Of a stretch of DNA of 64,000 nt, positions 52,874 through 62,560 are shown piece by piece. The stretch comes from Saccharopolyspora elongata (lineage in GTDB: Bacteria > Actinomycetota > Actinomycetes > Mycobacteriales > Pseudonocardiaceae). Under the pieces are notes generated by a model that was not told the origin of the DNA, ran no database searches, and saw only the letters and a list, made by a program, of their open reading frames with translations. How positions within the stretch are numbered: the stretch's first letter is position 1; each line of letters starts with the position of its first letter. The position numbers and the translations under genes were made by a program. The stretch covers positions 1 through 64,000 of the forward strand of contig NZ_SMKW01000047.1 of the NCBI RefSeq assembly GCF_004348985.1, written 5' to 3'.

Positions 52874-53157
52874 TCCAATATCCGAGCCCCACAAGCACAA
52901 GCGATGCAAGATCACGCCTGAGCCCGCGTTGATCAACCATGTCGGGAACATAGCAGAAAGCGCCTCTGAGCTGCGAAAACTATGCTCTTGGTTCAGTCGG
53001 CACAGCGTGAACGGCTCGCGCTGCTACGTGTCGTCGGCAACGCGATCACCGTCCATTGTGCATGGGTGGTCAGCAACCAGAACGGGTCGTTGGCGGGCCT
53101 GGCGGCGTGTTGAGGATGCGCTCGCTGGTTGTGGAGTCAGGCAGTCGGCTGGCTTGT

Positions 53158-53640
53158 TCAGCTCACCGCGACGGCGACCACGAGTCCCAGGGCGAAGTGC
53201 CCGGCCCCGACGATCAGGCTGACCGGGGAGAACCGATCGGCCTGCAGCACAAGCCCGATGTCGATGCCAATGATCCGCTCGAGCAGCCGGACCGCCAGGA
53301 CCTGCACTGCGATTCCCACCAGGCCGAAGATCACCGACGTGAGCAGTCCTTCGAGCAGACGGTCGGAAGTGGAGTAGATCGCCACCACGACGATCAGCGC
53401 CATGCTCACCAGACCCAGCGCGGTCACCACGACCGCGTTCGGCGCTCCTTCCCGCACCAAGTGGCCCAACCGACCCGGTGTGGTCACGTCTATGGCGTAG
53501 AAGCCGATGATCATCAGGGCCAGGCCGACGAGCGCGTAGAGCAGGATCGCACCGACACCGCGACCGATGGCTTCGAGGAAGCCGGGCGCGAGCGCCAACT
53601 CGTCCTGCTCGGCGAGCGCCGTGATCATGTGCTGCCCCAT
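53158..53640 (-). CDS. DUF350-type integral membrane protein
   Basis: 160 residues with four predicted helices (GRGVGAILLYALVGLALMII, AVVVTALGLVSMALIVVVAI, LLTSVIFGLVGIAVQVLAVR, VSLIVGAGHFALGLVVAVAV). This is the DUF350 pattern; function unknown. ATG 53640 with a GGAGG 11 bp upstream; ATG 53628 is an alternative. Confidence 0.72.
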   Translation of the reverse strand: MGQHMITALAEQDELALAPGFLEAIGRGVGAILLYALVGLALMIIGFYAIDVTTPGRLGHLVREGAPNAVVVTALGLVSMALIVVVAIYSTSDRLLEGLLTSVIFGLVGIAVQVLAVRLLERIIGIDIGLVLQADRFSPVSLIVGAGHFALGLVVAVAVS

Positions 53641-53957
53641 TCCGCGGAGAACCTCCTACGTCCGGCGGATACTGGTGGGACCGGCCGAAGCGTCGCCGTG
53701 CTCACCGCTGCCCGCAGACCGCCTCCAGGGTGAGCCACGACGCCCTTCCGCGCCGCACGAACGCGCGTGGCCTGCGCCGGAGCGCCGACTGATTAAAGTT
53801 CGGGCTGGTCACCCTCCCCTGCACACTGCACCGGGCGACCCGCGATCGCTCCGCCAGCTTCCACCCGGTCCACACCTGCGGCGGACGCATCCGCTACCGG
53901 AAGTCCAGCGAGCGCGAAAACCCGCGAGGTACCGCTGGCGCCAGCGCCTACGACTAC
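53641..53957. other. Intergenic stretch, nothing recognised
   Basis: 317 bp between the DUF350 gene and the end of the AtoE gene. Frames are short and Arg/Pro-rich. No hairpin or known RNA was seen. Confidence 0.4.
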
Positions 53958-55394
53958 TCAGGGCTGGACGGGCGGGTGGTACGCGAGGGTGGGTGAGAGC
54001 AGGGTGAGCAGGCCGAGCACGACGGGGAGCAGGACCACCAGGTAGAGGAAGGTGTAGCCGACGATGTCGCGGGCCTTGAGTGAGAGCACGCCGAGCAGCG
54101 GCAGCATCCAGAACGGGTTGATCAGGTTGGGCAGTGCTTCTGCGGCGTTGTAGATCTGCACGGTCCAGCCGAGGTTCACACCCACGTCGGAGGCCGACTG
54201 CATGACGTAGGGAGCTTCGATGATCCACTTGCCACCCCCGGATGGGATGAGGAAGCCGAGGATCACCGAGTAGCCGCCGATCAGGAGCGGGAACAAGCCG
54301 GGTGAGCCGACGCTGGTGAAGGCCGACGCGAGGTAGTGGGACAGCGTGTGACCGCTGCCGTCGTCGGCCTTGGTCATGATTGCGGCGATTCCGGCGTAGA
54401 AGGGGAACTGGATGAGGACGCCGCCAGTGGCGGGTACTGCTTTGGTGACCGCGGCGAGGAACCGGCGGGGCCGCCAGTGCAGCAGCAGGCCGAGGGCGAG
54501 GAACAGCAGGTTGTAGGTGTTGAGGCCGGAGATCGCGACGATCGGGTCCTGGCCGGCGAATTGCTGCACCGCCCACCCGCCGACGAGCGCGACGACGACC
54601 ACGGTGAGGATCGGGCTGTACTCGAGCCATTCGCCGGGCCGCGACCGTGGCGGGTCGTCCTCGATCGGGTCATGCGGGTCGATGCTGAGATCAGTGGCGG
54701 TGCGCGCAAGCTCGCCCCGCGGTGCGGAGAAGAACGCGATGATCACACAGACGACCACGATCGCTGCGGCGACCAGCAGTGACTGCCAGGTGAAGATGGT
54801 CTCCCGGAAGGGAATCACGCCTGTGATCGGCAGTAGTGACTTGGGGATGCTCGCCGGGTTGGCCTGGAGCTGGGCTGCCGAGGAGCTCAGACCGAGTGCC
54901 CAACTGCCCCCGAGACCGAGGTAGGCCGCCGCGGAGGCGGCTCGGTAGTCCATGCGCAGCGAGTCACGTTCGGCCAGCCGCCGCACCAGCAGGGCACTGA
55001 AGATCAGGCTGAAGCCCCAGTTGAGCAGGGCCGTGAGCAAGCTGACGGTGGCCACCATGGCCACGGCGCCGCGGGGTGTCTTCGGCAGCTGGGCGAATTT
55101 GGTGATGACGCGGCTGATCGGGCGCGAGGTAGCCACTACGTACCCGCCGATGGCGACCATGGCCATTTGCATCGTGAATGGGATCAGGTCCCAGAACCCG
55201 TTGCCGAAAACAGACGAGACCGTGGCGGGCGACGCGCCAATGCACAGTGCCGCGATGGCCACGACCGCGACCGTGAGCAGTGCGAATACCAGGGTGTTGG
55301 GGAACCATCGTTCAGACCAGGCGGCGCTGTGGGTGGCGATCCTGGCCAGCAATCCGGATTTGCTGCTGCGTGAGGTGGGAGCGGTATCACTCAT
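53958..55394 (-). CDS. AtoE-family short-chain fatty acid transporter
   Basis: 478 residues, about ten to twelve hydrophobic helices. Conserved stretches include ALLNWGFSLIFSALLVRRLA, AAAYLGLGGSWALGLSSSAA, LIPSGGGKWIIEAPYVMQSA and NLINPFWMLPLLGVLSLKAR, all typical of AtoE/YfcC-type carboxylate transporters. ATG 55394 shares a base with the stop of the cyclodeaminase gene (TGATG), so translation is coupled. It is the last gene of the molybdoenzyme operon and suggests a short-chain or keto acid substrate or product. Confidence 0.9.
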   Translation of the reverse strand: MSDTAPTSRSSKSGLLARIATHSAAWSERWFPNTLVFALLTVAVVAIAALCIGASPATVSSVFGNGFWDLIPFTMQMAMVAIGGYVVATSRPISRVITKFAQLPKTPRGAVAMVATVSLLTALLNWGFSLIFSALLVRRLAERDSLRMDYRAASAAAYLGLGGSWALGLSSSAAQLQANPASIPKSLLPITGVIPFRETIFTWQSLLVAAAIVVVCVIIAFFSAPRGELARTATDLSIDPHDPIEDDPPRSRPGEWLEYSPILTVVVVALVGGWAVQQFAGQDPIVAISGLNTYNLLFLALGLLLHWRPRRFLAAVTKAVPATGGVLIQFPFYAGIAAIMTKADDGSGHTLSHYLASAFTSVGSPGLFPLLIGGYSVILGFLIPSGGGKWIIEAPYVMQSASDVGVNLGWTVQIYNAAEALPNLINPFWMLPLLGVLSLKARDIVGYTFLYLVVLLPVVLGLLTLLSPTLAYHPPVQP

Positions 55395-56353
55395 CACGAC
55401 TCCTGGTGGATTCTCTGCACGGGCTGGCCCGCAGCGCGGTAGACGAGTGCTGCGGCGGTGAGGTCAGCCAAGGCTGTGCCTACGGTTTTGAACACGGTGA
55501 CTTGCTCGTTGTCAGCGCGGGCGGGCAGCTCGCCGCGACAGAGCTCGGGCAGGGTGCCGGCCACCGAGGCAGGATCGAGGACACCTGCGGCGATGGGCTG
55601 GGTGAGGTCGCCGGACTCCTCGAGTGCGACTAGGGAATCGAGGTAGACGGTTCCGCGGCGGACGCACTCGTCGTCGGCTTCGCGCATGGTGGGGCGGAAG
55701 CTCCCGATGAGGTCCAGATGGGTGCCGGGGCGGAGCCAATCGCCGTGGATGACCGGGCTCGTGGCGAGGGTGGCACACGTGATGATGTCGGCATGAGCGA
55801 CGGCGGTGGGCACGTCGGTGACCGGGCGCGCGTCGATCCCGTCGTTGGCCAGCTGGTTGATTAACCGCTCCACTGCCGCGGGATTCTGGTCGTACACCAG
55901 GACCGTTTGAATGTCGAGCACGGCCGAGTAGGCCGCGGCGGCGAGGCTACCGACGTGGCCTGCGCCGACGATCAGCTGGACGCTGCTGTCCTTGCGGGCG
56001 AGGTAGGACGCGGCCAGCGCCGAAGTGGCCACGGTACGTCGGCGCGTGAGCTCGTTGCCGTCGATCACCGCGAGGTGCTTGCCGGTGGCGGCGCTGGCCA
56101 GGACGAACGCCGAGGACAGGGCCGGCAGGCCGAAGGTGCTGTTGGCGGGAAAGACGTTCACGAGTTTGACGCCGAGGTACTCTCCGTCACTCCACGACGG
56201 CATCAGCAGCAGGGTGGAGTCGGTTGTGGCATCAATGGTGTGATGGTGGCGGTCCGGGGTGTGCGCGCCTCGCACGAATCCGTTCCGCAGCGCGGGAATG
56301 AGTGTGTCGAAGGCGAGGGCTCGGGCGGTGTACTCGGCGTTCACGGTCAGCAT
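55394..56353 (-). CDS. Ornithine cyclodeaminase/mu-crystallin-family enzyme
   Basis: 319 residues. The NAD(P)-binding Rossmann motif LIVGAGHVGSLAAAAYSAVL, the substrate Lys/Arg region (YLGVKLVNVFP, RRTVATSALAASYLA) and the DLIGSFRPTMREAD segment match the family, whose members act as cyclodeaminases, imine reductases or amino-acid dehydrogenases. The C-terminus (TVFKTVGTALADL) is complete. ATG 56353 with GAGAGAA; 17 bp after the molybdoenzyme stop. Confidence 0.88.
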   Translation of the reverse strand: MLTVNAEYTARALAFDTLIPALRNGFVRGAHTPDRHHHTIDATTDSTLLLMPSWSDGEYLGVKLVNVFPANSTFGLPALSSAFVLASAATGKHLAVIDGNELTRRRTVATSALAASYLARKDSSVQLIVGAGHVGSLAAAAYSAVLDIQTVLVYDQNPAAVERLINQLANDGIDARPVTDVPTAVAHADIITCATLATSPVIHGDWLRPGTHLDLIGSFRPTMREADDECVRRGTVYLDSLVALEESGDLTQPIAAGVLDPASVAGTLPELCRGELPARADNEQVTVFKTVGTALADLTAAALVYRAAGQPVQRIHQES

Positions 56354-56370
56354 GGGTTCTCTCTTTTGGG

Positions 56371-59300
56371 TCAGGCGTCGAGGACGAGGTCGGTGGTCGG
56401 TACTGACTGGCACGTCAGGCAGTGGTCGTCGGGCAGGTCGTCAGCCGGGGCGATGAGGTGGGCGACACTGCCGCTCAGTACGGGAACGGCGCAGCTTTCG
56501 CACTGCCCCAGCCGGCATCCGCTGGGCAGGGAGATTCCTTCCCGTTCGGCCAGTTCCAGCAGGGTTCCGTCGGCCTTGCGCCAGCGCAGTTCCTGGTTCG
56601 AGCGCGCGAAACGGACAGTCGCGGTGGCATCGTCGGGAACGACGACATCGCGTACCGCCGAGTGAAACTTCTCGGCGAAGATGTCGAACCGGGGGACGCC
56701 GTGGGCGACCAGTCCGGTGGTGATTTCGTCGAGCATCACCTCGGGTCCGCACAGGTAAAAGCGGGCGCGGCGGTAGATAAGGTCGGGATCGATCGCTGCG
56801 GCGGTGATCCGGCCGCGCACCGCGTAGTCTCTGCCGACGAGGTCGCCGGGAGCGGGCCTGCTGTAGTGGTCGACTACGCGCAGAGTGGGTATTGACTGAG
56901 CCAGGACGTGGATGCGGTGCGCGAACACATGGCTTGTCTTGTCGCGGCTGCCGTGGTGCAGCACGACCTCCGGTATGTCTGCGTCCGAGGTAGCCAGCGT
57001 CTCCAGGTAACCGAGGAACGGCGTGACCCCGATTCCTGCGGCCAGCAGCACGATCGGCTGGGAGTGTGTAAGCGGGAGGGCGAACAGACCGCCGGGCGAT
57101 GTGACCAGTACCCGAGTACCGGACCGGAACCGGTCGTGGATCACTGTGGACAGTTGGCCGTCGGTGACTCGGCGCACCGCGATGGAGTAGCCGGTGCGCT
57201 GTTGTTCGCGGGCCGGGCCGGTGAGGGAGTAGCTGCGGGCAGTCGCGGGGTCGTCGGCGGCGGCGACCGTGACGTGCTGGCCAGGCCTGTAGTCCGGCAG
57301 CGGGAAGCCCTTCGCCGGGCGAAGGCGCAGCGAGACGACTTCTGGGGTCACCGGCAACGCGGCGTCGACGACGAACTCACGCTGACCGTGCCAGTCAGTC
57401 GCGGGTACCCGCCGCACCTCGCATGGGGTCGAACGCATCGGCACCGAACCGCTGACCGGGTCATGGCTGTCATCGTCGATGAGCAGGTTGTAGTTCGTTC
57501 CGCCGGAGTGCAGCGGATCCGACCCGGGCAGGCCGAGATCGGGTGTCTCCTGCCACCATCCGTACTCGGCGACCACCACATCGGAGTGCAGTGAGTCGTC
57601 GATGCGGGCGCGCATCCGTACGGTGTCGTTGCGGGTCCTGATCTCGATCCAATCGCCGTTCTCGATGCCACGCGCGGCGGCAAGTCCGGCGCTGATGTCG
57701 GCTGTCGGCTCCGGAAAGCGCTTGCGTAGCGAGGCCAGCCCTCGATGCTGGCTGTGGCAGAAGTAGCCGTTCTTGGCGCAAGTGAGGACAAGCGGGAAAC
57801 GTGGGTCTGGGGCGACCGGACGATGCACGGGGACCGGTGAGTAGCCGTGTTCGGCCAGCCGCTCGGAATAGAACTCGACTCGCCGGGTCGGGGTCGCGAA
57901 ACCGGTCACTCCACCACCGGCGTCGCGGTCGGCATGCTTGCGATACCGGGTGCGCAGTGGGATGCGAATCCCGCCGGGATGCAGGCGCAAGTCCGCGACA
58001 CGAACTCCGAGCGGCGCCAGCTGGTGATCCCATGCGGCTTCGATGTCGCCGCCAAAGAACTGTCTCCCCATGCCCAGCCGTCGCGCGAGGTCGAACACGA
58101 CCTCGGTATCCGAACGTGACTCACCGATGGGCTCGACCATCCGGGGCCGGAGCTGCACTTGTTCCTGCGCCCGTGGGGTGATCTCAAAGCCCACCTTGAT
58201 CGCCTCATGTTCCCAGGGGCTGTTGACGGGCAACAGGATGTCGGCGAAGCGGGCGGCGGTGGGGTTTTCGAATAGGTCCAGGTGGACGCAGAACTCGAGG
58301 GCCCTTAGCGCGGCCGCGGTGCGCACGGGATCGGGTTGGGAGAGCAGGAGGTTCCCACCGAAGGAGAACAGCGCTCGGATCGGGTAAGGGCGACCGGTGA
58401 GCATGGCTTGACACAGATCGCGCATGTTCACCCAGCCCTGATTAGGCGGCCCGAGCGGGAACCGTTGCGAGCCAAGGGCTTTAGCGCGCTGATCGGCCGA
58501 CAGTTGGTCGGGCGTGGTCACCTGGTTGACCGGATGGCGCGGCAGGACAACGTTGCCGCCGGGGACGTCATAACTGCCGGTCAGGGCGTACAAAGTAGCG
58601 ATAGCGCGTTCGGTCTGGGTGGCGTTGGCGTGCTGCCCGACGCCGGACCACGCCGCGTATGCCACAGAGGAGGCGTGGGCCAGGTCGTCGGCGAAGGCGG
58701 CGATCTGGCCTGACTCGACGCCGGTGATGGCCGCAGTGCGGTCCAGCGGCCAGGCTTCGCACGCGTCGGTATAGCGCTCAAACGCCGGCACGCAGTCGAC
58801 CTGGCCGGTGTAGGTCAGAACACGCTGCTTTCCGCGCAGCGCGAACCGCTCCGGCGACACGGCGGCTCTCACCGGGTCATAAGGCTCGGCGCGTCCGGAC
58901 TGCTCGTTCCACACCACGTAGCCGGTCAGCTCCGGATCTAGTTCTTCCGCGCGTAGGAACCGGCCGTTGTCGAGCCGCACGAGCAGCGGAGCATTGCTCC
59001 ATGTACGGACGAACGCCTCGTCGTAACCTCCAGTCGTAAGCAGTCGCCCGGCTACGCCAAGCGCCAGCGCCGCGTCGGTACCCGGCCGCACGCGCAGCCA
59101 GTGATCGGCATGCATCGCACTGGTGGACCGGCGCGGGTCGACCACGGCCAGGCGGGCACCCCGGCTGCGTGCCTCAGCCAGTGCTGCGGACTGTGCCAGC
59201 CAGGACTTGGCCGGGTTGTGCCCCCAGAGCACAGCCAGGTCGGTGCCCGCGTAGTCGGCCGCGGGCAGCCCGCTGCCGAAGGTGAATGCGTGCGCGAAGT

Positions 59301-59736
59301 CCTTGTGCCAGTTGCAGATCTCGGTCGAGTAGCACGTGTTGGGGCTGCCGAACAGCCGAATGAACCGCTCGACCCAGTCGATCGAGTCCGACATCGGGGT
59401 GCCGCTTGGGGAGGTGACGGAGAAGGCCACGGCCTCAGGCCCGCTCTCATCTCGGATTTGCCCCAAGCGGTCGGCGACCTCACCGAGCGCCTCATCCCAG
59501 CTGATCTCGCGCCAACGCGGGTCGGGATCGGATTTCGGGGTGGTCCGGCGCAGGGGACGGGTGAGCCGCCCAGGGCTGTGCACGATCTCGCCGGCAGCAC
59601 GACCCTTCGGGCACATCGCTGCGCCGGTCGGGTGTTCGGCGTCGGGTCGGACCGCGAGCAGTGAGCCGCCTTCCACCGTGTAGACCGCGCCGCATCGCGA
59701 GCGGCACAACGTGCAGTAACCCCGTACTTCACCCAT
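56371..59736 (-). CDS. Molybdopterin oxidoreductase fused to FAD/NAD(P) reductase and 2Fe-2S ferredoxin
   Basis: 1,121 residues in one chain. Residues 1-60 hold a 4Fe-4S motif (Cys 8, 11, 15, 42). Residues about 60-790 are a DMSO-reductase-family bis-MGD domain; EICNWHKDFAHAF contains a possible Cys Mo ligand. About 800-1030 is a ferredoxin-reductase module (RPGQHV, ARSYSLTG, LLAAGIGVTPFLGYLE, FYLCGPEVML). The last 90 residues are a plant-type 2Fe-2S domain (SGCRLGQCESCAV...CLTCQ). Electrons can thus pass NAD(P)H-FAD-2Fe-2S-4Fe-4S-Mo within one protein. ATG 59736 with AGGAGTAG. It heads an operon with a cyclodeaminase-family enzyme and an AtoE transporter; the substrate is unknown. Confidence 0.92.
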   Translation of the reverse strand: MGEVRGYCTLCRSRCGAVYTVEGGSLLAVRPDAEHPTGAAMCPKGRAAGEIVHSPGRLTRPLRRTTPKSDPDPRWREISWDEALGEVADRLGQIRDESGPEAVAFSVTSPSGTPMSDSIDWVERFIRLFGSPNTCYSTEICNWHKDFAHAFTFGSGLPAADYAGTDLAVLWGHNPAKSWLAQSAALAEARSRGARLAVVDPRRSTSAMHADHWLRVRPGTDAALALGVAGRLLTTGGYDEAFVRTWSNAPLLVRLDNGRFLRAEELDPELTGYVVWNEQSGRAEPYDPVRAAVSPERFALRGKQRVLTYTGQVDCVPAFERYTDACEAWPLDRTAAITGVESGQIAAFADDLAHASSVAYAAWSGVGQHANATQTERAIATLYALTGSYDVPGGNVVLPRHPVNQVTTPDQLSADQRAKALGSQRFPLGPPNQGWVNMRDLCQAMLTGRPYPIRALFSFGGNLLLSQPDPVRTAAALRALEFCVHLDLFENPTAARFADILLPVNSPWEHEAIKVGFEITPRAQEQVQLRPRMVEPIGESRSDTEVVFDLARRLGMGRQFFGGDIEAAWDHQLAPLGVRVADLRLHPGGIRIPLRTRYRKHADRDAGGGVTGFATPTRRVEFYSERLAEHGYSPVPVHRPVAPDPRFPLVLTCAKNGYFCHSQHRGLASLRKRFPEPTADISAGLAAARGIENGDWIEIRTRNDTVRMRARIDDSLHSDVVVAEYGWWQETPDLGLPGSDPLHSGGTNYNLLIDDDSHDPVSGSVPMRSTPCEVRRVPATDWHGQREFVVDAALPVTPEVVSLRLRPAKGFPLPDYRPGQHVTVAAADDPATARSYSLTGPAREQQRTGYSIAVRRVTDGQLSTVIHDRFRSGTRVLVTSPGGLFALPLTHSQPIVLLAAGIGVTPFLGYLETLATSDADIPEVVLHHGSRDKTSHVFAHRIHVLAQSIPTLRVVDHYSRPAPGDLVGRDYAVRGRITAAAIDPDLIYRRARFYLCGPEVMLDEITTGLVAHGVPRFDIFAEKFHSAVRDVVVPDDATATVRFARSNQELRWRKADGTLLELAEREGISLPSGCRLGQCESCAVPVLSGSVAHLIAPADDLPDDHCLTCQSVPTTDLVLDA

Positions 59737-59753
59737 CAGCTACTCCTGTGACC

Positions 59754-59781
59754 GGTAACCGGTTACCCATCACCGGTTAAC
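59754..59781. promoter_or_regulatory. Palindromic operator for the GntR regulator
   Basis: GGTAACCGGTTACC (59754-59767) is a perfect 14-bp palindrome, followed by the related half ACCGGTTAAC (59772-59781). It lies 17 bp upstream of the molybdoenzyme ATG and 62 bp before the divergent GntR start, so it could control both. Confidence 0.75.
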
Positions 59782-59843
59782 GAGTAAGATGCATCCCGTT
59801 GAGAGAGAAGTCAAGGGCTCGTAGCCGGTAAAGAGGTGTTGAG

Positions 59844-60497
59844 GTGGCGGGACTGCAGTACACGAACCTGCGTGACCAAGCGCTGGAGGTGATCCGGCAG
59901 GCGCTCGTGTCGGGTGAGATACGTCCGGGAGACATTTACTCCGCGGCCGCGCTGGCGAACCAGCTCGGGGTGTCCAGCAGCCCGGTGCGAGAGGCCATGT
60001 TGACCCTGGTGAACCAGGGGCTAATGGAGCCTGTGCGCAATCGCGGTTACCGGGTTGTGGCGATGAGTGAGCATGATCTCGACGAGGTCTACGAAATGCG
60101 CCTGCTGGTCGAGGTGCCAGGCACGTTGCGGGCTGCCGAGAACGCCACGCAAGAGGATCTCAGCCGGCTGGCTGCCGTCGCCGCCGAGATCGAGGAGGCA
60201 GCGAAGGATGGTGACATCGCGCGCTTCCTCGATGCCGACCGCCGCTTCCACCTCGACCTGCTCGCACTCTGCGGGAACCAGCGTCTAGTCAACACCGTAG
60301 CGGCCTTGCGTGACCAGACGCGCCTGTACGGATTGGAAAGCCTCGCGGATGCCGGACGATTGGTCGATTCGGCCGGTGAGCACCGCGACTTCCTGGCCGC
60401 AATAGCCGAACGCGACACTCAACGACTCGAGACCATCGTGCAACGCCACCTGCGTCATGTCCGGGCCGACTGGGCGGGTGTCGACGCGGACAACTGA
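59844..60497 (+). CDS. GntR-family regulator (FCD/FadR subfamily)
   Basis: 217 residues. Winged HTH (about 10-70): LEVIRQALVSGEIRPGDIYS, AALANQLGVSSSPVREAMLT and EPVRNRGYRVV. The FCD effector domain has the metal-binding positions in DADRRFHLDLLALCGN (Asp, His) and a later His pair (GEHRDFLAAI, QRHLRHV). Regulators of this type respond to organic acids. GTG start 59844. Divergent from the molybdoenzyme operon, which it most likely represses. Confidence 0.9.
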   Translation: MAGLQYTNLRDQALEVIRQALVSGEIRPGDIYSAAALANQLGVSSSPVREAMLTLVNQGLMEPVRNRGYRVVAMSEHDLDEVYEMRLLVEVPGTLRAAENATQEDLSRLAAVAAEIEEAAKDGDIARFLDADRRFHLDLLALCGNQRLVNTVAALRDQTRLYGLESLADAGRLVDSAGEHRDFLAAIAERDTQRLETIVQRHLRHVRADWAGVDADN

Positions 60498-61606
60498 CTC
60501 ATACCGGTTCCAGGCCGTCGCCGACGGTGCCGCTCGGCCTGAGGCTGGCCGCATGCCCATGCGATCTCATCCATCCTGCAGGGCACTCGGTGGCTGGCGT
60601 CGGCTCACCGATGCCAGCCGCCAACAGTTTCTCGAACACCCGGGAAACGGGTGCGTCACCACTGTAGTGCGCGACAGGTTCTCGGTCTGGCAGCCGCGGC
60701 GGGTTGGCGCTGCGGTCCGGTTCGCGCGATCCGTTGAGGATCTTGGCCGTCTTCAGGATCTTGGCGTGGCAGCAACTCCCGGAAGTGAGGCCTGCGCAAG
60801 AACCCCCACCCGTTGACGGTAGGAGGCTCGGCGCATGGTGCAGGATTCCACCGAGTACCGGTGATCGAAGATGAGGTGACGACGCGCCTTGGGGTCGTCG
60901 AGCGGCGCGCTTGACCCCGAAGAACGAACTTAGATCACGAAAGAAGGGTCTTCACGGCTGCGACCCGCGAAGATCCCTTTGGCCGTCGGGCTGACATGAT
61001 TTGAACCTGCGGCCCCGTGACTCCGGAACTGTCCATACGAGACAGTGATCAGCGTAAACCGAGAAACCCCGGGACAGCGGTGGAAGTATCCAGATCTCGC
61101 AACTTTCCACGACTGCCACGTGATCATTGGTAGCAGAGTCGTTTCAGACATGAATTTCACTCTCGCCACCGTCCGATAACAGACACAGGCTCCCTCGGAG
61201 AAGTCGGTTCATCCATCGCCCGGTGACTACCCGTTGTGCAGTAATCGAAACGAGCTCATCGATCGGATGCCGACAAGTCGTCATCGACTGGGTGGTCGGG
61301 CTCGGCCTGATCGCTGCTTCTGCGAGCGGCGGTACCTTTCCGGTGTATGACGAGGTTTTCGGCCGGGAGCAGGCCGCATGCTCGCCAGGTTCATCCAGGT
61401 GGGCGGGGACTGCCCAAGGTCGTCTGGCTACGTGCTTCTCCGAGTCTTAAAGTCGGGTCCCTGTGTCTGCTTCGACTGTCGCTCAAGGTGGCGATCGCGC
61501 CGAAGTCGCCATGTGCGGACGGCATCACCGAAGACTCGAAAGCATTGATCGGCACCGACTTGAGGCACGAGCACACGGACAGCCGTAGATCACCTGAGGA
61601 GTAGGA
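60498..61606. other. 1.1-kb gap without a supported protein gene
   Basis: Short frames only. It holds a degenerate tRNA-Pro-like 3' end (60985-61024) and, at its end, the promoter and GAGGAG ribosome site of the manganese catalase. AGGATCTTGGC occurs twice near 60740-60760. This could be the edge of a former integrated element. Confidence 0.45.
60985..61024 (-). other. Degenerate tRNA-Pro-like 3' end (possible attachment-site remnant)
   Basis: On the minus strand the sequence contains CGCAGGTTCAAATC then TGTCAGCCCGAC, the T-arm and acceptor end of an actinobacterial tRNA-Pro. One T-stem base pair is broken, and no D-arm or anticodon arm is found upstream. Such 3' halves mark integration sites of mobile elements; here it is a scar. 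Confidence 0.5.
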
Positions 61607-62560
61607 ATGTTCTTCCACGTCCAGCGAATGATCAACGAGATCGTGCCCGACGAACCGGACCCGGCCGCAGCCAACGCCCTCCAGGAAGGATTGGGAGGCC
61701 AGTTCGGTGAAATGCGAACGATGATGCAGTACCTGTTCCAGAGCTTCAACTTCCGTGGCGCGGACGCCAAGCCTTACCGGGACCTCTTGTACGGCATCGG
61801 TACCGAAGAGATCAGCCACGTGGAACTGATCGCGACCACGATCGCTCGGCTGACCGACGGTTCACCGCGCTACAACGGCGCGAAAACGGATCCGCTGGAT
61901 CAACCAGCTGCTGGTGGTAGTACGCCGCTGTCCAACGCGTTGTCCGAGGGGAACATCCACCACTTCCTCGTCGGTGCCCAGGGCGCGCTGCCGGTCGACG
62001 CGGTCGGAAACCCCTGGTCCGGGTCCTACATCTACAACAGCGGTAACCTGGTGCTCGATCTGCTGTACAACCTGATGCTCGAGTCCACTGGGCGGCTGCA
62101 GAAGTGCCGCATCTACGAGATGAGCTCCAACAAAACCCTGCGTTCGACGGTCGCGTACCTGATCGTGCGCGACCAGGCGCACGAGAACGCCTACGCCAAG
62201 GCGCTGGAAAGCCTCGGGGTCAACTGGGGCAAGACGCTGCCGATCCCGAAGACCAGCGCCGAACGCTACCCAGAAGTCGCAACGCTGCTGGAACGCGGCC
62301 TGCACAACAAGCAATACACCTTCAACCTCGACAACCTCTCCGAGGCGGCGAAGGTGTTTCAAGGCAGCTCCCCTTCCGCACGGGACGGCGAAGTGCTGCG
62401 AATGGCACAAGCCCCCGAAGGCGTCGCCATGGACATAGCCCCGGAACGACCGGAGGAGTTCAGCCCCGGACTCGATCCGGAACTCGTCGAACTCATCCAG
62501 GCCACCGCCGAGATGGAAGTCTCCGCCGCCGACGAGCCAGTCCGCTACGGACCGGCGTGA
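61607..62560 (+). CDS. Manganese catalase
   Basis: 317 residues of the ferritin-like dimanganese catalase family. Metal-ligand regions are visible: GGQFGEMRTMMQYLFQSF (Glu), GTEEISHVELIATTIARL (Glu, His), LMLESTGRLQKCRIYEMS (Glu) and RDQAHENAYAKALESLG (His). It dismutates H2O2 without haem. ATG 61607 with a GAGGAGTAGG site. Monocistronic; cytosolic. Confidence 0.93.
   Translation: MFFHVQRMINEIVPDEPDPAAANALQEGLGGQFGEMRTMMQYLFQSFNFRGADAKPYRDLLYGIGTEEISHVELIATTIARLTDGSPRYNGAKTDPLDQPAAGGSTPLSNALSEGNIHHFLVGAQGALPVDAVGNPWSGSYIYNSGNLVLDLLYNLMLESTGRLQKCRIYEMSSNKTLRSTVAYLIVRDQAHENAYAKALESLGVNWGKTLPIPKTSAERYPEVATLLERGLHNKQYTFNLDNLSEAAKVFQGSSPSARDGEVLRMAQAPEGVAMDIAPERPEEFSPGLDPELVELIQATAEMEVSAADEPVRYGPA

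Noticed and set aside
53567-54007. Plus-strand frame across the DUF350-AtoE gap
   Set aside because: Arg/Pro-rich, no domain, and antisense to two membrane-protein genes.
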